Assembly: GCA_903813345.2 (NCBI GenBank) | Contig: CAIIXF020000010.1 | Span: 22,209,181 to 22,273,180, forward strand | Origin: Owenia fusiformis | Lineage: Eukaryota > Annelida > Polychaeta > Sabellida > Oweniidae | DNA length: 64,000 nt | Direction: 5' to 3' | Shown: positions 39,114 to 54,100 of the stretch, one piece after another | Position numbering within the stretch: position 1 is the first letter of the stretch | Layout of the letters: every line of letters begins with the position of its first letter | Program-made: the position numbers and the translations under genes | Notes under the pieces: model-generated | The model's database searches: none | What the model was told of the DNA's origin: nothing | Seen by the model: only the letters and a program-made list of their open reading frames with translations

Positions 39114-42100
39114 ATGGCACGGAATAGTAAGGAATTTGAGGACTTCTTCAAAGAAGCCCAGGACATAGAATCTAACAAAGATCAAGATGGGGATGTTACA
39201 GAAGATGAACAAAGTAAAACACCTGATGGTGAGACTTTTAAATCATTTCAATTTTTAAGGAATTCTTGGAGACAGAAATGACAAAATGTTGCTTCTCAAT
39301 CTGGAACGAGATCAAACGACCCTACCTATTTTGTAATTTAACAATCAACACAAATGTACAGTCAAAACAGAAATGTTTGTGACTACTTTGAATTTAAAAA
39401 ATAAGCAATCAAATGACCATATTGAAACAGTTTATGTAAAAATAGAAACATTTATATTTATCCTAACTTTTTTATATTTTAGTTTGTTTTGTAGTTCAGC
39501 TATCATATCTGTGTCCTTTTATATTTTGATACTTCTCTGCCATGTTATTTTTGGAAAAATTAACATGGCTGAAACTCCCTAAATTACAAAAGGCCACAGC
39601 TTTGCTGCACATGATACATTACTATCTGAAATATACAAAAGTTAGGATCAATATAAATGTTTCTATTTTTACATAAACTGTTTCAATATGGTCATTTGAT
39701 TGCTTATTTTTTAAATTCAAAGTAGTCACTAACATTTCTGTTTTGACTATACATACCATTTAAGCAGATATCGGACAAATTCATCAAAAATATTTTTTGA
39801 TCGATAAAATCATTGATTACTAAACCAGAAATGTGTTCTGTGACGTCTGCGAAGGAGACGAAAAAGAAGACGCATTCAGATTTCAGTTATTTCAATTTTA
39901 CCGTGGATTCGATTTTAAATGCTTCTAAATGATCTTCGAATGCTTATTATGAATTCTAATAGTGTTTTGATTTCCCCGTTTCATAAAACGAACATCCATT
40001 TCCTTCAAGTCGTATTTTCAAGATGGAATCTATTTTCAAGATGGCCGAATGTTTTAGAAGTGGGATTTCCATAGGGTCAAGATTGCAGTTAAAAATTCCA
40101 TTGAGGACCATTATAACGTTTCATGTCATAATATATTCATGGGCACAGATCTAGCTCAGCGAAACAGTGCCTAGTGTTCATTGGAGTCTTGTCTAGCTTG
40201 CCGTTACAAAATAATGATACGATGACCACACCGTTTTTGAGATAACTGAATCTGGAGAGAGCTACCACGGTAAAGCTACCTGTTTCAGAAAATTATTCTG
40301 CTCTACATAGTCTCGAAAATCACTCCGCCATCTCTAAAAATTCTGTTTCTAACCAAACTTGTAAATATTTCCTGATAGATTAGTACCTACCCTATCGAGA
40401 ATAAACATTGATTCATTTATCAAACACTAGATGGCGCTGCCACGGGCGGGAAAAGGAGAGAAGGTATTTTTATACAGGAAACCAAATAACCAACGGTAAC
40501 CGCTAGTATCCCTACTCCGAATTATATTCATAGTAACATATGGGTTTGGTTCAGCAGAGTCAGATGTTAACCAATTGATGGAAGAAATGCAAAAAATTGA
40601 AAAAATGAAAACAATTACAATTATGTACATGTATCATGACAGATATTACACTTATATCCTCCAATATCACTGGGGGGTATCGTGATGCAACAACACCGTG
40701 TTGTTGCATCAAGATGGCTAGACTTCCGGTGATAGCTTTTCGTACGATATTTTGTTTTCCCAATTTAAACCCATTTCTAGGACGAGTTGCTCAATAATCA
40801 TACACATGCAGTTAGCTCATGATCTATATTTAAAAAAACTCTCATTAGTATGCATGTACCATCATCAAGAAGCGAGAAATTCGCGGTTTTAATTCCTCAC
40901 TATTGATGCAACAACACCACTCTGTTTATTATCGATGATGCAACAACACCAATGTGCTGATGCAAAAACGCCAATATAATGTATCATTGAATATCTAGAG
41001 AAACTGTTTTATGTTCTGTTTATAGGTGTTGGTCGGGAAATGAATAAAACGCGTGAGAGCGTGGTTCATGAATGAAACGTATTTTGTTTGGTTCCTTAAT
41101 GTATTTGTCTTTATCAAAGTTAAAAGGATATACAAGGTAAACTAAATACATAGGCTAAGTATTGAATCCCCGGGAGCCAACCTCATTGATATTGTATCTG
41201 AAAAATAAAGATTATTCATTTTCTAAATTAAATCCCCTTGATTTACCGTATAGTATGGAAATTCTTAACAAAGTACTAATATAACTAGACTTTGGAAATT
41301 GAACAAGTTCAATTTCAGACTCCAGATCTAGACTTTTTTAAGCCGAGTCATCCAGAAAAAGATGGATGGATGGATGAAATAGAAACACGGGATGTCATCG
41401 CCTGATTTGGTCAATGTTAGGGAGCAGGTCGTTTTTACAATAAATTTCAATATTTTCACACAAAATATTTTTTTACTGAAAAACTGCTCATTCGCAGAGA
41501 AAATGTACTAGCACATGCAATGACAATGTCAATCACGCTTCTGTACGAAATTCGGCGGAAGTCTTTTATAATCTAATACGAAGTTACTAAAAAAGGCGCG
41601 AACGCCCTACACTCAAAATGATCGTTTTTCCATTATAACTTTTTAACGTAATTTAACGAAGGCTTCTAATTATTATCCAAGATAGTCTAAATACCGATTA
41701 AAATATTTCTTACTTCAAACAGATACGCCGTCTTTTATTCAATTTTTTAAAAAATAATAAAAAATAACTCTTGTCAATGTTAGGGAGCAGTCAATGTTAG
41801 GGAGCAAAATGATTTTATCAGAATGTTAAAAATGTAGCAAATGGCCATTTAAAATATGTATGGCATTTATAAACTGAACAATTTTGTTTGTATGATTATT
41901 TGATACCCTTTGGGGAGGAAAGTGTTAAAATTGTAAGAAAATCATTGAAAAGGTTATTTTGCATTTTTTATTTTCAGCTAAATCCTGTTTACGTTCGTTT
42001 TAGAAATATTTAGATGCGAACCATTCCTTCTTTATTCGTTGACCTCTTACTGTAAATGAATGGATGTATCGTTATATACACTTTTTGATGATGTCATCAG

Positions 42101-45100
42101 TTCACAATCCTAAATTGTGGATGATAAATTATCTGAACTGATATATAGGCTTGAGAAATCTCCGACATCCTTCAGTTCTATGATTTGATATTTTCCTAGT
42201 ATTAAAGTAAGAGAGTTAGTCTCGCACTTATCTTTACGACCGGGTATCACCTGATAGCTGGCACAAACGCTATGAAGGGCTCATTGCGCAGTTACATGTA
42301 TGATAGTAGATTTTTACACGTATACTTCAATTTGTCAATACTCAGACAATGCAGTATATAACCGATCTCTGTTATATGTGTACCACTTGCTAATGATACT
42401 CTAAAGCCCGGTATACACCAATGGGACAAGTTGGGACCTCCATAGACTTAACATGGCGTGGGACCTAGTGGGACCTTTTGGGATTTTCCCCCATGAAGTC
42501 CGTGGGAATCAATGGGACTCCGTCGGATTTTGCCCCAACTTGCATATAATCTTGCCCCATCGAGTCCCATGAGGTCCCACGTTGGACTCGATGGGATTCG
42601 ATGGGGCAGGATGGGGCAAAATCCCACGGAGTCCCATCTTGCCCCATCGAGAATGAACATGTTCATTCTTTCCATGGGGCATCGTGGGATTTCCGATCAG
42701 GTCACATGTTATGTGAAGCCCAACATACACCAATGGGGCAAGGTGGGATTTGATGGGACTCCATGGGGCTCGATGGGGCACGTTGGGACTTGATGGGGCA
42801 AAGTCATCAACCATGGGACTCCGTTGGACTCATTGGGGCAAGTTCGGATTCGATAGGGCAAGATCGGACTCGATGGGCAAGTGGGATTTTGCCCCATTGG
42901 TGTATACTGGGCTTAAGGCTTTATATTTTAAATGGCCATTTGCTACATTTTTAATATTCTGATAAAATCATTTTGCTCCCTAACATTGACTGCTCCCTAA
43001 CATTGACAAGAGTTATTTTTTATTATTTTTTAAAAAATTGAATAAAAGACGGCGTATCTGTTTGAAGTAAGAAATATTTTAATCGGTATTTAGACTATCT
43101 TGGATAATAATTAGAAGCCTTCGTTAAATTACGTTAAAAAGTTATAATGGAAAAACGATCATTTTGAGTGTAGGGCGTTCGCGCCTTTTTTAGTAACTTC
43201 GTATTAGATTATAAAAGACTTCCGCCGAATTTCGTACAGAAGCGTGATTGACATTGTCATTGCATGTGCTAGTACATTTTCTCTGCGAATGAGCAGTTTT
43301 TCAGTAAAAAAATATCTTGTGTGAAAATATTGAAATTTATTGTAAAAACGACCTGCTCCCTAACATTGACCAAATCAGGCGATGACATCCCGTGAGAAAA
43401 GGAGGGATAGGACAGAATAGGATGTAACGATAGGAGAGAATAGAGAAGAAAGATAGGATAGCACAGCAAGGAAGGATAAGATAGGAAGGATAGGAAGGAA
43501 AGGATGGGAAGGATAGATAGATAGGAAGGAAAGGATATGAAGGATAGATAGGAAGGAACGGATAGGGATAAAAGGGATGGGATAGGAAGGATAGGATAGA
43601 ATAAGAAGGAACGATAGGATAGAATAGTATGATAGGATAGGAAGGATGGATTGAAGGATGGATGGATTTTTCAACATTTTCTTCGCTACTCTTGACTTTC
43701 TATCAGGATACCATCAGATCGATTTTTATCGAAATTTCAAAACGCCATAACTTCCGAACCGGAAGTCGGATCGAAATTTGGTTTGCAGATTCTGATTCCT
43801 GAGAAAATTATATTCTTAAGTTATTCATAACTCAAACGTTAAATTTGGAGAATTTTTTATTTTGATCTACTTTTTGGACACCCATATCTCAAAAGTGGGT
43901 TAAAATACTTTCTGACGGCAAAAGGCTAACACTATTAGTACACTCTTGGCTACAAGTATACACAATATCGAAGAATATAATTGAAGTGTAGTGTCAGAAT
44001 CACAAAAATAAGGAAAACTTTGAATTTGACCTAGACATTTTTGTGTCCAAATTTTGAAGCTAGATTGCTTTTGAGGTACCCTTCATTTAAAGGCTTTCAT
44101 TAAATTAAGCTGTACTCGGTCGTATATATGTCGTATTTTACAATTCAAAAAAAAAATTTCCCATTGACTTTTATACATGGGGCATCTTTAGCGATTTTGA
44201 GTTTTCAAAACGCCATAACTTCCGATGAGTGTTGGTTTAATGATATTGCAGTTATACAATGCTATTATATAGAGGTTATTTACTGAGAGGGATTCAATAT
44301 TGGTTTTATTCCGGGAGACATTATGATATTTCCCGAGGGACCAGGGGGAATCTGGGATTACTGTACCCCTATCAATTTACCTTTTCGGGACCTAAATCCT
44401 ATTACCTACCCTTTTACTCAATCGGGGAGAACGAATCCAAAGAGAACAATACTTCTACATGTGCGCCGTGCAAAATTTCCAAAAGCTCGTCGTTTTACCG
44501 AGAACGAAAGATGTTTGTCCACCATTTTGAATGATACTAACTGGTATCAGGGTCATCAAGCTATGGAACAGGGGTTTATGAAAATAGATTCTGGGTTACT
44601 ATAGCTTCCAATGTTAAAGGTGATTGAACTATGTTATAAAACAACTTCCAGCACATTATGATATTTATAAGTATAAATTTTTGAAAATACATATAAAGAA
44701 TCTTTGCCCACAGGACGTGTATTTTGAATGCCTGAGAAGAACGCAAATGGGTACTGGCCCGGTGTTGCAATAGTAGCATTTAAAAATCTGTTCCTCCCGA
44801 GATTTATGGTCTTCTGAAATAATACTATTAATTGGTGTTGTTGCATCATTGCTCAAATCTAGAGGAGTGTTGTTGCATCTTCGGTTTGGTGTTGTTGCAT
44901 CAATAGTGGGGAACTAAAACCGTGAACTTCTTGCTTCTTGATGATGCTACATGTATACTAATGAGAGTTTCTTTAAATATAGACCGTGCGCTAACTTCAC
45001 GTGTATGGTTATTGAAAAGCTCGTCCTAGAAATGGGTTTAAATTGGGGAAACAACATATCGTACGAAAATCTATCACCGGAAGTCTGGCCATCTTGATGC

Positions 45101-48100
45101 AACACCACGGTGTTGTTGCATCACGATACTCCCCAGTGAATATAAGATTTTTCTTTCTTTTGATGGATAAAGCATGTATATTTTTAAATAGTGTGAATTC
45201 CCCTTATGATAACTTTATATGTTATAGAGGGTGAGGTTGAGTTGAACTGGCTACAAGATGCTGGCTATGGTCACCTGGTCAGTAAGTTTGAAGGTAAGAA
45301 ACATCGATGATATAGTTATGAAGTAATCTCATGAGATTTAATATTTGTAAAAATATGTCATTTTATATACAAAAAATATTGTACAAATATTGAATTCTAT
45401 GGAGTTGAATATCTGTATATATTTCTGAAGGTGTATTCACCGCAGCCTGGAGGATGAGTTGACTTTTTGAATACATTTGTTTTGATTCTTTATGCCGTGT
45501 TTGTCATACAGTTGTGAAGCTTTTCCTGGGAGGACTTCCTGATACAACTTCGCAGACATTTTAATTGAATATATAGTGATATTCAATAAAAATGACATCA
45601 CTGCTGTTGAATACACTCTTCACGCATTTTCTAAGCAGGGAGACATGGAATATCTGTATATAGTCACATGGTATCTAATTGACCAATGAGAGAACAAGTA
45701 TCACGGCATGGAAATAATAATTGCAATGTATACAGAATATCAGATCATTTTGAGTGATATCATTTTATCGACGATGATATATAATATCAACAAGAGTGAG
45801 CGAAGCAAATGAGCGTTTAATACTTACATGATATCACTAGAAATGATCTGGTGTTTGGTTTATTCCATGATTACAATCAAAAATTCAAAAAACTCAGATT
45901 CATTTATCATACGGATATGCAGCTGTCAGCTGATAATCGATATCAGCCTTATATGCAGCTGATAAATGGTATAAGACACATATGAGGCTAATAAACAATG
46001 TTCTAAACAAATTAACACTGATGTCAATAATATCAGAAATATTTACAGATGATACACAATAATTGTGATTTAATACATGTTTATATTAAACTGTTAATAA
46101 ATACATAATAAAAGCTTGCATTATTGACGGATTTCCCTTTGTTGCGACTAAAGTTGCCATCTTCAATATAATGCCAAAAACATGTAAACATAACATATTT
46201 CGCTATTTCCATATGTCATTGTCTGTCACATACTGTTTAATCTCAAAATCAATTGTGTAATTTGATTGGTTAAAGCACTTTGCACATTTGGCTTAAAATT
46301 ACCTTGAGTTACCTTTATTGTGATTAAGTAAATATTAATTGATCAAATTAGATTGATAATATCGAGAAATATTTTGTAAAGTCCAAGGATCATAATGATA
46401 CTGCAAATACAATTATAAACTAATACGATTCCAAAAGAAAGTAGGATACAGAGAATACAATAAATATATGACAGGGATCAACAGAAAGATTGCATTGGCA
46501 TTTGATAAAGAGATATATGTGAAGCAAAATAATTGCATGACATATTTACATTTTAGATGGCAAAGAACTAGAAGATGATATATTTACGGAAGCAACATCA
46601 TCATTGACACGGACCCAAGCCGCTGCTGTGCGGAAGAGGGTTGATACACTCAATGCTACCATACGCAAGCGGCAGAAGCACAAAGAACATCAGAAAGTAG
46701 ATGTACGGGATGTGTTCCCTCAACAGCCTGAGGTATTTCATGTTTAATGTTGAATGAATGATAAACTACTTCCACCTAGCAATATGCAATTGAATGCAGT
46801 TCTTCACCAGGGTTTCCTCCCCTGTGCTCAAATTTTTCATTTTATTTACCTACAGTTTTTCTGAAGGAATGTTAAGGTACATTTTGAGCTCAGACATAAT
46901 TTGATAAATATTCCCAAAATGAAGGATCAAAATGTCAGATTTGAATTTAGTAATATTTTGAAGTGTCGTTTTTTGTATCAACTTAGGCTTTTATAATGGA
47001 AAATAATCATAAATTTCTATATAAATAAAAAATGCCTAAAATACAAATGTACAATAACAAAGTTCGTATTTCAGTCGCCAACTGGGTCCCCTGGTCCCAT
47101 CAGCCCTAGATCAGGAAGACACGTTAGAAGAGGAAGTGGGAAAGGATCATCCAGTTCAAGCAGTTCACTTTTCAAAAACAAAGGAGTTTACTCAGTAACT
47201 GTGGATGGAATAGACTACAATAAAGTAGGAGGTGAGATAAGTGTCATGTCTCACATGAGGTGTTTTGGAGTAGTATAAAATTTTCCAGGAATATACCTGT
47301 GGAGGTATAGAGGACTTGAGCATAAGTCTACCTAAATTTTTCTTCATTTCAAAGATATCAAAAGACTTAGCATTCACTGTCTTTTTTTTATCTGAACTGC
47401 TCTACAGGTATTACAAAGTATCAATATTCTACAAGAAACTTTAACTTTCAACTGGTATTGAAAGGCAAATGGACAAAGTAATCCAAGTTTTCAATATATA
47501 ACTATTCTTCAAGTATCGAGTGCTTAAGTATTCAGTCTACATATAACTGTTCAAAGTATTCCAAGTATTCAATATTATAACTACATGTATTCTTCAGGTA
47601 TTGAGGGTCTAAGTATTCAAGCTACAAAAGAGGGATCAAGTGTTATCACTTTGACTGGTGCTACTAGTCCTCCCCTCTCACCAGTTCAGGACAGTGATGT
47701 ACAACTCATGTTCCTATTGGACGATGAAACCCCAAAGGTACAATCACCATTTTATATAGTGTCTCTAGACACTAAAAAACAAAGTTATAAATAAATTTCA
47801 TTTACTTTAAAAATGGTCAGTTTGTTAAATATTTTTTGGGGAATTTTCACATGTTGCTTGTTTCACATTTTGAATTGTTCATATTTTTAATGTTTCACAT
47901 GTTGTTTCACATTTTTAATGTTTCACATGTTGTTTTACATTTCAGAAGCCTGTCCAAGAAAACACAGAGAACAGAGGGTCTCAAATAAAGGAGGTGCCAG
48001 CAGCTAGAACAGAAATGCCAGTAAGTTCAGAATGGGAGGACATTACAGGATCTGTGTTTAAAGACTTTTGATAAAGTGGAACTTCTTGTACTTAAACATC

Positions 48101-51100
48101 TAAGGGGTGAGACATCCAGGGGATGGAACATCTAAAGGGTGAACATCTAAGGGGTGAAATGTCCAAGGGATAAAATGTATAGAAACCGTACCTTGAATAC
48201 CCATTGGACTACATTCTGACTATGACAGATGCTTTCACTGTTTTGATAGTGATGCAGTCATAATCATTGGAGTTGTAGTTTGAAACAGATGTCAATTTGT
48301 AAGTCTAGAATTGATATGTCATTTGTATGTAGTCCAGTGGCCAAGGTGCCCATATTCTATTTTTCATAGCACCTCCAGAGTTCAGTCACAATTTATATAT
48401 CATTTTAAAACTTAATATCTCGGGTATCCAAAATGATGCATAATTAGGCGATACATGTGGGACTTATACCAGGACACCTGTGTTTCCATGACAACAGCAA
48501 TGCTGTCACTATTGAGAATTAGGAAGTGGCTTTTGGGGATTATCTTTAAATGATCACACTTTAGCAACCAGGTTGTGACAACTTCATGTTATTGCCTTCT
48601 TTCAGCATTCTCTCTATTTTTTAGAATATTACTCTAGTCCAGGAGCCATTAGGACGAACCAGTATCAATGACTTGAGTCCACAAGATCAGTCCAGTTTAA
48701 AAACACTTTCACTTATTGAATTGACAGCCCTCTTTGACGTACATAATATAACATACAGTAAAAGAAAAGCAAAACGGAAATTCAAAGGTACAGTACAAAG
48801 TTTGTGTTTGATATACATTTATGAATAATTAGTATTAGTATTATAGGCACTGTTTAACTATTAAAAGAAAATAACTTGATGAAAAAGTATGAATGATACT
48901 GTACTTCTACTTAATTTGCCGCTAATTATTTTGGCGGTTTTGTTGCTTTGAACATTTAGCGGCTACTTAATTTGGCAAACTTGCAATATTACAATGTACC
49001 AATGGTACTAATTACCATGGTACTAAAATTACTGGGGAATTTGGTGGCTACTTAATTTGGTGGACTTTAACAATTTGGTGAATACGCCAAATCAAAACAG
49101 CCACCAAATTAAACATAAGTTCAGTAATTGTTATTATTTTATGTGACATTAGATGTTCAATATTTGCTCAATGTGATTTTGCTTTTATGTTAAAGAGGGG
49201 GGTCTTTTTGGAGTGCCCATATCAACCTTGACTGAACATGACATCAAACTCCAGCCAAACTGCACAGTCCCTTTATTCTTCAGACAGGTGAGTGAGTGTT
49301 TAAGTCACTGGACAAGATGTAAGCCTGCGTTTAGGAACAACAAATAATTGTTGTTAATATATGGTTGTAGCTTCTTAATACATGTATGTTTGTAAATCTT
49401 GAGCTGTGTAAGATATAGCAAAGTAACATGAACAGATAAGAGAAGATAAGCCGTAGTTCATAGTTGGCCTTGAAATTACCTTTTCTGCAAACCCTCTTCA
49501 GTTGGAGCATCTATTATCTAAATACTACACATCAATGTGATATTTATTGGCTTAATCATATTTTGTATTTTGAGGTAGAAAAACAAGTCATAACATTGCT
49601 TATTACATTTAGAGATTTATATTAAAAGAAACTATAATTCTTTTGTTTGAAGTGTGTACCAAAATTTTGGACCATTATTTTGGTTTTGCTTGTCATGTGA
49701 TCAATAAATGTATTTTGACCAATCAGCGATGATGATATGGCATGCTGTATGTCAATCATAGATGCCCCAAGCCATGTACAATATACACATATATGTAGTT
49801 GTGCACAATATATACAACGTTAATTAGTCCTACACCAATTTTTTCAGATGATCAAATACCTTGAGAAAAATTGCTTACATGAGGAGGGAATTCTCCGAAT
49901 ACCTGGTTCAGCATCAAGAATAAAACAACTTCGTCAAAATTTTGAAGATTCGTTCTACTCTGGCCATTTTTCCTGGGATGACATTCGGCCAAATGACATA
50001 GCTGCGCTGTTAAAACAATTCCTTCGAGAATTACCTGTGCCTCTTCTAACCTTTGACCTTTTAGATGCTTTTGCACAAATTGAACGTAAGTAAATGTGCC
50101 CTATCATCAGTCTTATTATCAATTTGGGTGACCAGTGTGTTATACATCAATTTTATTAATAAGCTTTTAGAATGTTCAATGTCATAGTTGTAGTTGCCTT
50201 AAAATATTAATCTCATTTTTAATATTCATTATTACACCATTTAAGTTAACACTAAATATCCCCCATTTATTACTGCATTTAGTGAAAACAAAACATGCCC
50301 CTTGATGTATATGTATCTTTTAGAATATACAGGGTGGGCCAAAAAAAAAGTTCACCTTTTTTTATTTTAATCTCATTTTTTTATTTTTGATGCAATCCCT
50401 TAAGAAATTGATATGTTGAGATAACTGAGACATTTCTAAACAAGGTCGATATATAACATTAGGTGTGTCTTTGGCTGTTTTGTTTTTAAAGTAAATGTTC
50501 AATATGTCCTCCTTGTTCCTGCACAACCAGTTTTAGTCTATGACGCCATTTATTTATTGCCGCGTTAATTGATTGTTGTGATAATTGTATCCAACATAAA
50601 GTTATTCTTTGTTGGAGTTCTTGAACTGAATGGATGGGAACACTATGAACATGTTTTTCTAGTTCACCCCACACAAAATAATCCATAACATTGAGATCAG
50701 GGCTATTTGGGGGCCATAAGTCAGGGGGGATAAAATCAGGTGCATTGGCATGCAAGAACTCCATTGTCGCTTTAGATGTGTGCGAGGGAGCCCCATCTTG
50801 TTGGAATATGTAGTTTGGATTGATGCGATTCATATCCTTTAATAAGGACTTTTTTAGCACTCTGTCTATATAGTATGTAGAATTCATTTGTAATTATATC
50901 ATAAGAGTAGGTATTACATAAAACCATCAAATTATTATCAATATTGTGAACGTAAAAATGAGGAAAATTGGATAAAACCATGGATTTTCAGTAACTTGTT
51001 GACCAACTCATCTATGGTAGTATCGGGTGTTTATAAGAGTACTTAATTGTTTAAAGAGGTGTTTATCATCAACTCTGACTATTAATTAACACTCTACTTT

Positions 51101-54100
51101 GTAATATTTTGCATTAACTGACATAAAAATTATATTTACCATGATAACTTCTTTTCAAATTTCCCTCCTTTTTTTGAAATCCGCCATTTTGTAAATGAAG
51201 TGAATTTCTGTTTTTTTTTTCATGACACACCATAAATATATTTTAGGTGTCATGACAACACTGTTACATAAATTTCACTCAAATCCTAACAACATGTACA
51301 GAAATGTCTGAGCTATATACATATCAATTTTTAGAGGCATTGCATCAAAAATAAGAAAATTAGATTAAAATGAAAAAGGGTGAACTTTTTTTTGGCCCAC
51401 CCTGTAAGCTTTGTGTTTTACAGGCATTCCGGAACTTAAACAACAGCTCCAGGCTATGAATCTTTTAATACTAATGCTACCTCAGACTCACCGGGACACT
51501 TTGGAAGTAAGTTCAACATTACTTACATGTATATGCTGTATTATTCATAGTCTTTTGAAAGCAAAGTAATTAGTATGTTAATTAATTTTAGTTGTAAGGT
51601 GTACTTTTACAATATGCTAGTTTAGTCTGTCATTCAAAATTGATGCATGTCATTTTTCTGATATTGCTTTCTGATATTGCTATATAATAGTTAAGATTTC
51701 AAAAACGCATGATTTACTGATATTTGACAATAATGCTAATTAATATATAGTTAGCACTTGGTCATGTGCATTTTAGAGTGGATTAATGTTTTTCTTTCAG
51801 TTGCTGGTCAAATTCTTAAAAAAGATATCGGACTTACAAGAACAAAACAAAATGACACTTACAAATGTTGCAATGATCATGGCACCTAACCTGTTCCTAG
51901 TCCAGAATCGTAAAATTTGGAACGCTCATAATAAGTCCCGGGAGCAGGAAATAACAATGGCGGCAGGGACGTCAAATATAGTCAAGAAGCTAATACATTA
52001 TCACCCGCTACTTTGGACGGTTAGTATTTTCATGGGCTTTCAACTAGTAATTGAAAGCCCATGGTATTTTTCAAGGGACATTACTGTTACTTTATTAATT
52101 TTATGGCTGTTTTAAAATGGCGATTTTCAGAAGTTCCACAATTCATGTTTTTCCCAATTTTCAGAAAAATCACTGGGAAGGATTTTTGTCCATTGCATCT
52201 GCACTATGCGCATTCAGTAATTCTGCTCCATGTTTTCATTTTGAACAGTTATCAAAATTTTTCTTCAGAAGATCATGTCAATTCTAATGCGGCTTAGGAG
52301 AGTTAGACAGGTTAACCTTGTTAGGAATGCTGTCACTGTAAATATGATTAATATAAAAGTTTAATTAATATGAGTCAAGTACGACATCAGTGCATGTCAG
52401 AGCAAGCTAAATAACATGTATTCTGTTTTAGGTGCCATCATTTATGTTAAGTCAAGTACGACACTAGTACATGTCAGAGCAAGCTAAATAACATGTATTC
52501 TGTTTTAGGTGCCATCATTTATGTTAAGTCAAGTACGACACCAGTACATGTCAGAGCAAGCTAAATAACATGTATTCTGTTTTAGGTGCCATCATTTATG
52601 TTAAGTCAAGTACGACACCAGTACATGTCAGAGCAAGCTAAATAACATGTATTCTGTTTTAGGTGCCATCATTTATGTTAAGTCAAGTACGACACCAGTA
52701 CATGTCAGAGCAAGCTAAATAACATGTATTCTGTTTTAGGTGCCATCATTTATGTTAAGTCAAGTACGACACCAGTACATGTCAGAGCAAGCTAAATAAC
52801 ATGTATTCTGTTTTAGGTGCCATCATTTATGTTAAGTCAAGTACGACACCAGTACATGTCAGAGCAAGCTAAATAACATGTATTCTGTTTTAGGTGCCAT
52901 CATTTATGTTAAGTCAAGTACGACACCAGTATATGTCAGAGCAAGCTAAATAACATGTATTCTGTTTTAGGTGCCATAATTTATGTTAAGTCCAGCACGA
53001 CATCAGTACATGTCAGAGCAAGCTAAAGAACATGTATTCTGTTTAAGGTGCCATCATTTATGTTAAGTCAAGTACGACATCAGTACATGTCAGAGCAAGC
53101 TAAATAACATGTATTCTGTCTTAGGTGCCATCATTTATATTAAGTCAACTACGACATCAGTACATGTCAGAGCAAGCTAAATCACATGTATTCTGTTTTA
53201 GGTGCCATAATTTATGTTAAGTCCAGCACGACATCAGTACATGTCAGAGCAAGCTAAATAACATGTATTCTGTTTTAGGTGCCATCATTTATGTTAAGTC
53301 AAGTACGACACCAGTACATGTCAGAGCAAGCTAAAGAACATGTATTCTGTTTTAGGTGCCATCATTTATGTTCAGTCAAGTACGACATCAGTACATGTCA
53401 GAGCAAGCTAAATAACATGTATTCTGTTTTAGGTGCCATAATTTATGTTAAGTCCAGCACGACATCAGTACATGTCAGAGCAAGCTAAATAACATGTATT
53501 CTGTTTTAGGTGCCATCATTTATGTTAAGTCAAGTGCGACACCAGTACATGTCAGAGCAAGCAAAGGCTAACAGGGAGAAGTCAGTGAGTAGTTGTACTC
53601 CAATATGTGAGAGGAAGGTATATATCAAACGACGACGCATGCAAGACAATGTGAGTGTTGTAACACAAATAATTGTTGTATTTGTGCCTTCACCAACAGC
53701 TACTTTATTATACAGTTTTGATGCTGAGCTTTACGATCTCAAATGTAGCATTTATAGATGTATTGATGTGAAATGAATATATGTCTATTATCCATTATGA
53801 TCCGTCATGATTTTTTGATTGCAATCTGATTAGAAATATGCTAGGTAGATTTACAGTGAAGTAAATAATTGCACATAGCGCTGTATATAATTGCACATAT
53901 AATGTATTATTGCACACATAAACTGTAAATTTACACTTCTCTTTTAATATAGAACCTATGTATAATCCTTAATGGCACTATTAAATGTAAGTAAATTATT
54001 TATTTTCATCCTTTGTGTTGGACGAGTTCAAATCTGGTAAAATGAGAATGTGTTACAATACCTAAGCATGCGTCGATGTTGATTATACTGTACTTCTTTT

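Larger units (their letters stand above)
40668..45138. mobile_element. Element B: second copy of the CAC...GTG family, interrupted
   Basis: It has the same ends and subterminal repeats as element A and is collinear with it, apart from a 2-kb insertion. The 5-bp target duplication AATAT is at 40663-40667 and 45139-45143. Removing the insertion and its duplicated target leaves about 2.46 kb, against 2.36 kb for element A. It lies in RhoGAP intron 1, ending 89 bp before the exon at 45228. Confidence 0.88.

Noticed and set aside
42448-42962. Several 60-100 codon frames in element D
   Set aside because: Repeat translations in many phases on both strands; no protein family.
44259-44604. 91- and 93-codon frames inside element B
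   Set aside because: The matching part of element A is broken by a stop, and no transposase motif is present.
53279-53488. 69-codon open frame across the 77-bp array
   Set aside because: It arises where one copy has GAA instead of TAA and then runs through the next units in shifted frames.
52372-53560. CRISPR-like regular spacing
   Set aside because: The 77-bp units are continuous tandem copies without unique spacers, in an animal intron.
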